Positions 25,634-32,715 of a DNA stretch of 32,715 bases are shown one piece after another (within the stretch, counting starts at the first letter, position 1; the number at the start of each line of letters is the position of its first letter). The stretch lies in the NCBI GenBank assembly GCA_004102805.1, contig SCEG01000036.1, positions 1 through 32,715 of the forward strand, written 5' to 3'. Source of the DNA: Muribaculaceae bacterium Isolate-002 (NCI) (GTDB taxonomy: Bacteria; Bacteroidota; Bacteroidia; Bacteroidales; Muribaculaceae). Position numbers and translations under genes: made by a program. The notes under the pieces are model-generated. The model ran no database searches, was not told where the DNA came from, and saw nothing but the letters and a program-made list of their open reading frames with translations.

Positions 25634-26512
25634 ATGGAAGGAATAGTAGTAGGTATGGGCGAGGCACTGTGGGATGTGCTCCCCGAAGGTAAGAAAATAG
25701 GCGGCGCGCCTGCCAATTTCGCATATCACGTGTCGCAGTTCGGGCTTCCGAGCTGTGTGGTCAGCGCTGTCGGCGACGACGCTCTTGGCCATGAGATACT
25801 TGAGAATTTCAATTCGAAAGGGCTCAACCAGCTCATAGAGCGCGTGCCCTACCCCACAGGCACCGTGCAGGTTGAAATCGACCAGGCCGGCATTCCCCAG
25901 TATGAGATCAAGGAGAATGTGGCATGGGACAATATCCCTTACACGGCTCGTCTGGAGCAGCTTGCCGAAAGGACAAAGGCGGTTTGCTTCGGCTCGCTGG
26001 CCCAGCGCAATGTGGTGTCGCGCAACACAATCAACCGTTTTCTCGACGCAATGCCTCAGGATGCCGAACCGCTTGTGGTGTTTGATGTCAACCTGCGTCA
26101 GGGTTTCTACAACAAGGAGATACTGTGCAACTCGATGGAGCGCTGCAACATACTTAAAATCAACGACGAAGAACTGATTACGGTGAGTCGCATGTTCGGC
26201 TATCCGGGCATCGACCTCCAGGACAAATGCTGGATACTTTTAGGCAAATATAATCTCAAGATGCTCATACTGACCTGCGGCATCAACGGCAGCTATGTGT
26301 TCACTCCGGGCAACATATCGTTTCAGCCGACTCCCAAAGTGGAGGTCGCCGACACGGTAGGTGCGGGAGATTCGTTCACCGCGGCGTTTATCTCGGCAAT
26401 ACTCAAGGGAATGCCTGTGACCGAAGCCCATGCGCTTGCGGTGAGGACATCGGCATTCGTCTGCACCCGCAAGGGAGCGATGCCGGTGCTGCCCGATGAG
26501 CTGAGGCAATAG
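25634..26512 (+). CDS. Fructokinase, PfkB family
   Basis: Cytoplasmic ribokinase/PfkB-family sugar kinase of 292 aa that phosphorylates imported fructose. The first family signature is GGAPANFAYHVSQFG (23-37). The second is DTVGAGDSFTAAF (240-252), with the catalytic base D246 and the GAGD anion hole. The fructokinase assignment comes from overall pattern (start GMGEALWDVLPEGKKIGGAPAN) and its place behind a GH32 enzyme and a sugar importer. It is the last gene of the fructan catabolic operon; the next gene has its own -7 box 84 bp later. No clear terminator is visible in the gap. Confidence 0.93.
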   Translation: MEGIVVGMGEALWDVLPEGKKIGGAPANFAYHVSQFGLPSCVVSAVGDDALGHEILENFNSKGLNQLIERVPYPTGTVQVEIDQAGIPQYEIKENVAWDNIPYTARLEQLAERTKAVCFGSLAQRNVVSRNTINRFLDAMPQDAEPLVVFDVNLRQGFYNKEILCNSMERCNILKINDEELITVSRMFGYPGIDLQDKCWILLGKYNLKMLILTCGINGSYVFTPGNISFQPTPKVEVADTVGAGDSFTAAFISAILKGMPVTEAHALAVRTSAFVCTRKGAMPVLPDELRQ

Positions 26513-26595
26513 TCTGCAACGGCAACGGCGGCGATTATCCGTAATATTGGTAACAAAATCTGTCAATCGGGTAAAGACAACAGGCTGTTATATAT

Positions 26596-26603
26596 TATCT
26601 TTG
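26596..26603 (+). promoter_or_regulatory. -7 box of the DUF362/TonB-receptor unit
   Basis: TATCTTTG matches TAnnTTTG, 31 bp before the ATG at 26634. The 21-bp repeats of the fructan promoters are absent upstream, so this unit is probably under other control. Confidence 0.6.
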
Positions 26604-26633
26604 CAAAGTGTAACACTATAAGAAATTACCGAT

Positions 26634-27590
26634 ATGAAGAAAAAAGTGATTTTGCTTGCAATCGCCGCCGCATTGCTTTGCATCGGCGGAGCGTCGGCAC
26701 AGTCGAAAGTGTATATGACGCGAGAGATAAGCCCCGAGGCGCTTGTCAGGATATATAAAGCACTTGGACGTCCGGCCGACGGACACCGCGTGGCTGTCAA
26801 GATAAGCACCGGAGAGGCCGGTAACCCCAATTACCTGAAGCCGACGCTGATCAGCGCGCTCGTCGACACCGTGCACGGCACCATAGTTGAGTGCAACACC
26901 GCCTACGCAGGCAAGCGAAACACATTTGACGCCCACTGGCAGACGGTGCGCGACCACGGCTATGACTCCATCGCGCCGGTCGATCTGATGGACGAGGAAG
27001 GCCAGATGAAAATACCGGTCAGAGACCGCCGTCACATCAGATATGACATCGTAGGCAACCACCTGCCCCGCTATGACTATATGGTCAACCTCGCCCATTT
27101 CAAAGGCCACCAGATGGGAGGCTTCGGCGGAGTGCTGAAGAACGCAAGCATCGGAGTGGCATCGGCCGACGGCAAGGCTTATATACATTCGGCCGGCAAA
27201 ACCGACAGGACCGAGGATATGTGGCAGAACATTGCCGAACAGGATCTGTTTCTGGAGTCAATGGCAGCCGCGGCACAGGCCGTCGATGACTATTTCGGCG
27301 ACAATATCGTATATATCAATGTGATGAACAATATGTCGGTTGACTGTGACTGCAACGGACATCCGGCCGATGTATTGCTCAAGGATTACGGTATTCTCGC
27401 CTCGACCGACCCTGTCGCGCTCGACAAGGCCTGTGTCGACATCATATTCAACATGATGCCCGGCGAAGGTAACGACAACGCTCCTCTGATCGAGCGTATC
27501 AGCAGCCGCCACGGCACCCACACCATCGACCATGCCGCAGCTATCGGCCTGGGGTCGCTCGAATATGAAATCGTCGATATAGGCCGTTGA
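26634..27590 (+). CDS. Secreted DUF362-type protein
   Basis: A 318-aa protein with a signal peptide (1-22, ...GGASAQ). The body matches the DUF362 pattern as I know it: RVAVKISTGEAGNPNYLKPTLI near the start, a central YMVNLAHFKGHQMGGFGGVLKNASIGVAS and the later ILASTDPVALDKACVD. The ferredoxin-type CxxCxxC clusters found in many DUF362 proteins are absent; only a DCDC pair (about residue 238) is seen. The reaction is not known. Its stop lies 5 bp before the ATG of a TonB receptor gene, so the two are likely one unit; a role in handling a metal, cofactor or other small ligand brought in by that receptor is possible but unproven. Confidence 0.78.
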   Translation: MKKKVILLAIAAALLCIGGASAQSKVYMTREISPEALVRIYKALGRPADGHRVAVKISTGEAGNPNYLKPTLISALVDTVHGTIVECNTAYAGKRNTFDAHWQTVRDHGYDSIAPVDLMDEEGQMKIPVRDRRHIRYDIVGNHLPRYDYMVNLAHFKGHQMGGFGGVLKNASIGVASADGKAYIHSAGKTDRTEDMWQNIAEQDLFLESMAAAAQAVDDYFGDNIVYINVMNNMSVDCDCNGHPADVLLKDYGILASTDPVALDKACVDIIFNMMPGEGNDNAPLIERISSRHGTHTIDHAAAIGLGSLEYEIVDIGR

Positions 27591-27595
27591 CAATC

Positions 27596-29455
27596 ATGCG
27601 CATAAGGACAATCATTTCAATAATCGCGCCGGCACTTTCCATACCTGTAGCCTCAGGCACGGAGAGTGCCGACTCCATTCACCCGCTAGGTGAAGTGGTG
27701 GTGACAGGAAGCAACTGCGGGGTGTCGAAAAACCGGCTGCCTTACACGGTGTCGGTCATCGGCGAGGAACGTCTGCAGTCGACGGGACAGACACAGGTGC
27801 TCTCGGCAATCTCAGGCATGGTGCCGAGTCTGTTTGTTTCGGAGCGCAGCATATTCGGTTTCGGAGTGAGCAACGGCGGCTCGGGTCACATAAAGATGCG
27901 CGGAGTCGGAGGCGACAGGGCGAGCGCCGTGCTGATGATGGTCGACGGCCAGCCACAGTTCGCCGGCATCTACTCCCACCATATCGCCGACTTCTACGAC
28001 AAGGAATATGTCGAGCGGGTTGAAGTGCTCCGCGGCCCCGGCTCGGTGCTCTACGGGTCAAACGCGATGGCCGGAGCCATCAACGTGATTACCCGTGACG
28101 CCCGTCATGACGGGGTGCACACCACCCTATCCACCCAATACGGGTCATACAACACATGGCTGTCGTCAGTCACCAACACCACCCGCTTCGGCAAATTCTC
28201 GTCGTTAGCGTCGGCCTCTTACAACCGCACCGACGGCACTGTCGACAATTTCGACTTCCGTCAGGCTGACGGTTACGTGAAAGCCGGCTACGACTTTTCA
28301 TCGCATTGGAAAGCCTCGGCCGACTACACCATCATGCATTTCAACGGCAATGACCCGATATATCCGAAACTGTCGAACCCCGAGTCGACCGACATATACC
28401 GGCAGAGCATAACGCGCGGCGAGGTGTCGGCAAGCGCCTCAAACAGCTATGACACGACGGGCGGACTTGTGCGTGTATATTACAGCTACGGAAGCCATTT
28501 TGTCGATGACCCGCGGCATTTCCACAGCAAGGACGACAGGTTTGGTGTCATCGCATACCAGAATTTCTCGCCGTGGCGCGGCGCATCGGCCACCGCCGGG
28601 TTTGATTTTGACATTTATTCGGGAGAGATACCGATGTCGGGAGGCAACGGACACACCGAAGGCTCGATGAGCACGATAAGCCGGAAGGAAATCAGGGAAT
28701 ACTCTCCGTATATAACCCTTTCGCAATCGCTTGCCGGCGAACGGCTCAACATCAACGGCGGCCTGCGCATGGCCAACAGCGATATGTTTGACACTCAATG
28801 GGTGCCGCAACTTGGCGTCGCTGTCAATGCCGGACGAGGCTATACGGTGAAGGGGAACATAGCGATGGGATACCGCAACCCGTCATTCCGCGAGCTTTAT
28901 CTCTACCGCATGGCAAATGAGTCGCTTCAGCCCGAAAAGATGATGAATTACGAGATATCAGCCGGAAAACAGTTCTCGAGGTTTCTGTCGGCCGAGGTAA
29001 CGGTCTACTACAGCCGGGGGCGCGACATGGTACAGACCGTCGACAACAGGAATGTCAACACCGGACGTTTCATCAACAAAGGAATTGAAATCACGGCAAC
29101 AAGCCGTCCGCTCGACAACCTGCGTCTATATGCGACCTACAGCTATCTGCACACCTCGCTGAGCAACCTCACGGGCGCACCGAAAAACCAGTATTACCTC
29201 GGCGGAGAACTTACAACACTACGCGAAAGGTTGAAAATAGCTGCCGACCTCAAAGGCACCGGCAGTCTCTACGTAGCAGATGACGTGAAGCATCAGAGCT
29301 ATGCGTTGCTCAATCTTAAACTGACCTATAAGGTGTGCAGCTATGCCGATATTTTCACCCGTCTGGAGAATATCACCGACGCCCGCTACACTATAAACCG
29401 CGGCTATGAAATGCCCGGCTTCACAGCCATGGGCGGCATAAAAGTCAGTTTCTGA
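27596..29455 (+). CDS. TonB-dependent receptor (BtuB/FepA-like, no N-terminal extension)
   Basis: Outer-membrane receptor of 619 aa with a signal peptide (about 1-22). A short TonB-box-like region (PLGEVVVTG) precedes the plug (about 40-160: LSAISGMVPSLFVSE, IKMRGVGGDRASAVLMMVDG, VERVEVLRGPGSVLYGSNAMAGAINVITR), followed by the barrel ending GYEMPGFTAMGGIKVSF. It lacks the carboxypeptidase-like domain and SusD partner of glycan receptors, so it more likely takes up a metal chelate, corrinoid or similar small ligand. ATG at 27596 is preferred; a TTG at 27587 overlaps the upstream stop. It is paired with the DUF362-type gene. Confidence 0.92.
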   Translation: MRIRTIISIIAPALSIPVASGTESADSIHPLGEVVVTGSNCGVSKNRLPYTVSVIGEERLQSTGQTQVLSAISGMVPSLFVSERSIFGFGVSNGGSGHIKMRGVGGDRASAVLMMVDGQPQFAGIYSHHIADFYDKEYVERVEVLRGPGSVLYGSNAMAGAINVITRDARHDGVHTTLSTQYGSYNTWLSSVTNTTRFGKFSSLASASYNRTDGTVDNFDFRQADGYVKAGYDFSSHWKASADYTIMHFNGNDPIYPKLSNPESTDIYRQSITRGEVSASASNSYDTTGGLVRVYYSYGSHFVDDPRHFHSKDDRFGVIAYQNFSPWRGASATAGFDFDIYSGEIPMSGGNGHTEGSMSTISRKEIREYSPYITLSQSLAGERLNINGGLRMANSDMFDTQWVPQLGVAVNAGRGYTVKGNIAMGYRNPSFRELYLYRMANESLQPEKMMNYEISAGKQFSRFLSAEVTVYYSRGRDMVQTVDNRNVNTGRFINKGIEITATSRPLDNLRLYATYSYLHTSLSNLTGAPKNQYYLGGELTTLRERLKIAADLKGTGSLYVADDVKHQSYALLNLKLTYKVCSYADIFTRLENITDARYTINRGYEMPGFTAMGGIKVSF

Positions 29456-29553
29456 ACGAAACACCGCAGAGGCAAGGCGGGAATGTGGCAGGATTTGTCC
29501 GAAATGTTGCATATTCATTTTCTGACAGATTGCGTGGCTTTGTTTTATTTTGG

Positions 29554-29561
29554 TATATTTG
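29554..29561 (+). promoter_or_regulatory. -7 box of the second HTCS gene
   Basis: TATATTTG matches TAnnTTTG and lies 24 bp before the ATG at 29586. Confidence 0.55.
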
Positions 29562-29585
29562 CAATCATAATGAAGCCATCACGCC

Positions 29586-32500
29586 ATGAAACACAATGTC
29601 GCAACAAAACTGCTATTCACTCTTCTGATATTCATATTTTCAGTCGGGCAGCTGCCGGCTCACGGAGTCTTGCAGCTGCCTGACTCTGATTTGTCGTGGA
29701 AGAATGTCACAGTCAACGGCAAGAAACGGGCTGTGTTCTGCATATTCAGAGACAGCAGGGATATCGTGTGGCTCGGTACCAACAGCGGATTGTATTTCTA
29801 TGACGGCGTGGCGACACATCCGGTAGGTGACGCAGGTTTTACCGGTACGCAGGTCTACTCAATCGCAGAGAAGGATAACCGTCTTTATGTCGGGAGCAAC
29901 AACGGACTGCTGATATACGACTATCAGTCGGGACTGCTGCATGAAAGCCCCACCCCAACCCCGAAAGAGCTAAGAGTGCTTCTTGCTGTCGACGGCGACC
30001 TTTGGATCGGAGGACTGAACGGCATCGGACGCCTGAACACCGAGAGCGGCGAACTGACCGATTATTCCGCCGGACTCCCGCACCGGTCGGTCTATTCGCT
30101 ACTGCGCGACTCCAGAGGAGTCATCTATGCCGGCACCTACAACGGCGTGGCTCGGCTTGACAGTCAGACAGACACGTTCACACCCGTCAGGGTCAGAGTG
30201 GAACATGGCGACGGCCACAACACACTGTTTGCCAACTGTATGCTTGAGACTGCTGACAAAGAGAGCATCATTATCGGCGGCGAAGGCTTTCTTTTCAGAT
30301 ATACTCCGGCCAACGACCGGTGGGAGAAGCTGATGCCCGGTGACGACAGCAACATAAAAAGTCTGGCAAGGGGCGATGACGGTCATATACTGATAGGCAC
30401 TGACAACGGAGTGGTTGACATGGACGGTGACAGTATCAGGCATTACCGCCACGACACCCGTCAGGAGCTGAGTCTGGCAGACAACGAGATATGGTGCATA
30501 CTCACCGACGACAGGCACAATATATGGGCCGGTCACGAACGCGGATTTTCAATTGCCTCCAACTCCGGGGCGCTGCGGACGCTCAAACTCAGCGCGCTGG
30601 CACATTCAGGCGAAGGTAATGAGATACACTCCATCTATCGTGATTCGCGGAATGACCTGTGGCTCGGAGGGACAAACGGAGTGATACGCGTGGCGTCAGG
30701 CGCGGCGCCCGACTGGTACAGGCACACACGCGAGCCGAAGTCGCTGTCACACAACAGGGTCAGAGCCATACATGAAGACACCGACGGCAACATCTGGCTT
30801 GCCACAGACGCAGGTATCAACAGATTTGACCGGGGGAACGGCGGTTTCGACATGTTTCACATTGTCGATGACACGGGGGCGCATAACTCCAACTGGGTGT
30901 ATGCGATGGTAGAATCAGGCGAGCATTTCTGGATAGGCAGCTTTCTGAGCGGACTTCACTATGTGGCGAAATCAAAATTCGCCGAGGGAAAGGGAACCAT
31001 CGAGGCAGACATGTCAATCAACATGGATACGAGACCAATCTCCCTTACCAACAATCTTGTGAACAACATCGTCAGAGACAAGGCAGGCGATATCTGGATA
31101 ATACTTTTCCGTGACAATGCTGTGACCCGCTACAGCCCGTCGACGGGGAGCATCGAGAGACATGACATATTCGAGCTTACGGGAGAATATCCTACCGGAC
31201 TGTGCGCCGACCGCAGCGGCAGGGTGTGGTGCGCCTTCAATGGGGGGACAGTGGTGTTTGACAACGGCGGCAAACCGGTCACGGTCAAGTTTCCGCCGAC
31301 CAACAGCGACGAGACGACACTTGCCCTCGGCGAAGTCGGCGACGGCATCTGGATCTCGACGCAGAGCAACGTATGGAATATCGACGGCCGGACACTTGAG
31401 GCACAGCTGCTTCCGATACCGCAGAAAGCCTACACGGCAGTGTATGACGACACGGCATCAGGCAAGGTGTATCTGGGCGGCACTGACGAGATTGTCGAAG
31501 TAGACCGCGACATCATCGGCAATCCGGCCGACTACATGACCATCAGGATGGTATTGGTCGACAAGGGGGAAGGACATTTCAATCTGTCGGACATAAACAA
31601 CGGCAGCAACGGAATGATGATACCCTACGGCGGGAGCGTCACGCTCGTGGTGAGCTCGCTCGACTACTCGCCCGAATCGGTGCAGCGCTACATGTACAAA
31701 CTGTCGGAGTCGCCGACCGACACGCTCGGCGGCTGGATTGTGATGCCCGAGGGCTCCAACACCATATCATTTTCCGACCTTAAGATGGGCCGTTACAACG
31801 TGCTTGTAAAGAGCATCGGCTCGCCGTCGGAGCCAATAGCGATACCACTGAGGGTGAGCGCGCCCGCAGCGCTGTCGTGGTGGGCAGTGACGGCATATAT
31901 CATCGCAGCCATCGGCCTGATATTGTGGATTATATGGTATATGCGGCGACGCAACATGCGAGCAATCAGTGAGCGAGAGCGCCTCAACGCGCTGGAAAAT
32001 GTGGAACGTAAGCTGACGTTTCTGTCAAATATCTCGCATGACCTCAAGACCCCTCTCTCGATGATTATCGGTCCGGTGAGCCTGATGAAGGAGAAGGCAC
32101 GCGACGCGGAGAGCAAAAAGAGCCTCGAGACCATCTATGACAACGCCGTGCGGCTCAACAACATGATACACCGCACACTCGAGCTGCAACATCTGGAGGA
32201 CACTGACGAAAATCTGCTGATAGTCTCGGTGTTTGACGCGGTGGAGTTCTGCCGCGGGGTGTTCGAGGTGTTCAGAGAGAATAATCCCCAGAAGCATTTC
32301 ATATTTCATGCGTCGAGCCAGCAGATACATATCGAGGCCGACGCCGTGAAATTCGAGTCGGTCATCACCAACCTGCTTTCCAACGCGTGCAAATATTCAG
32401 ACGAAGGCGCCACGATATCGTGCGGCATCAGCCGTCATGACGATCGGGTTGAAATCGTGGTGTCAGACGACGGAGTAGGCATCTCGGAGGCCGACCAGCC

Positions 32501-32594
32501 GCTTGTGTTCCAGCGAATGTTTCGCTCGGCGGCGACATCGGCGCTGAAAGAGGGTACCGGACTCGGGCTGTATCTTATAAAGAAATATCATTAG
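29586..32594 (+). pseudogene. Hybrid two-component system regulator with beta-propeller sensor, 3' truncated
   Basis: The first 1002 codons of an HTCS. A signal peptide (1-26) leads to two seven-bladed Reg_prop propellers (about 35-660; repeated blades such as DIVWLGTNSGLYFYDG and NDLWLGGTNGVIRV), a Y_Y_Y domain (about 675-755), a transmembrane helix (about 765-790), HisKA (SNISHDLKTPL, His near 817) and most of HATPase_c (NLLSNACKYSD, SDDGVGISEADQPLVFQRMFR, GTGLGLYLIKKY). It then ends HIS-stop right after the G2 box. Intact relatives are about 1,300-1,400 aa and continue with a receiver and an AraC HTH, both missing here. The protein could sense a glycan but not bind DNA. The sequence beyond looks like an insertion element. 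The target PUL is probably outside the window. Confidence 0.85.
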
Positions 32595-32715
32595 TGTCCA
32601 CTAAAAAATCATAAGAGCACTTTGAAATTATTGATATTCTGATTGTTACGGCTGATTTGCGGGCGCAACGATTTGAATTTATTTTTACAGTCTGAATCAG
32701 ACTGTTATGAATAAA
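32593..32715 (+). mobile_element. Probable left end of an insertion sequence
   Basis: Coding similarity to HTCS stops at about 32592. What follows begins TTAGTGTCCACTAA (two 6-bp arms around TC), then about 110 bp of non-coding DNA, a palindrome and ATGAATAAA (32707-32715) running off the window. That start resembles Bacteroides IS4-type transposases with a DUF4372 N-terminus, but three codons cannot prove it. The right end and any target duplication are outside the window. Confidence 0.55.
32687..32705 (+). promoter_or_regulatory. Perfect palindrome just before the probable transposase start
   Basis: ACAGTCTGA-A-TCAGACTGT has 9-bp perfect arms ending 2 bp before ATG at 32707. As RNA it would hide the ribosome-binding region, the usual way an IS blocks translation from read-through transcripts. 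It could also be an operator. Confidence 0.5.

Overview
The window looks like a gut Bacteroidales chromosome (Muribaculaceae or Bacteroidaceae; the exact family cannot be settled here). The signs are a SusC/SusD pair, two hybrid two-component systems (HTCS), TonB receptors with carboxypeptidase-like N-domains, and repeated Bacteroidetes-type -7 boxes (TAnnTTTG). The G+C-rich PUL on the right contrasts with an AT-rich cassette in the middle.

Left module (1-9931), phosphate acquisition: a large TonB receptor (minus strand) is followed by only the signal peptide of its former partner gene. Divergent from it is a PhoB/PhoR-like response regulator and histidine kinase, translationally coupled to methylglyoxal synthase. 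Then come a PiT phosphate transporter with a large C-terminal PhoU-like domain, a membrane-anchored PhoU-like protein, and a phosphate-selective porin O/P homologue. Three promoters here carry direct repeats with an 11-bp period, as expected for a PhoB-type regulator.

Middle (9932-14592), decayed mobile DNA: pieces of one large minus-strand N-6 methylase/SNF2-type helicase gene typical of Bacteroidetes mobile elements. The pieces are separated by deletions and by an AT-rich plus-strand cassette of three secreted-protein genes joined by ATGA overlaps: a transglutaminase-like protein, an orphan Rhs-core tail with an HEIIGHG metallopeptidase-like domain, and a small secreted protein that may be its immunity partner. 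This cassette is the best candidate for an undescribed system.

Right module (14593-26512), fructan PUL: SusD and SusC, an HTCS with a periplasmic sugar-binding sensor domain (BT1754-like), then divergently a GH32 fructosidase, an MFS sugar importer and a fructokinase. The susC and GH32 promoters share tandem 21-bp repeats whose downstream unit starts exactly 35 nt before the -7 box in both, a strong candidate HTCS operator.

Right end (26634-32715): a secreted DUF362-type protein overlapping a TonB receptor, then a second HTCS with a beta-propeller sensor that stops abruptly inside its ATPase domain. The sequence after that point looks like the left end of an insertion sequence, with a perfect palindrome over the start of a probable transposase gene.
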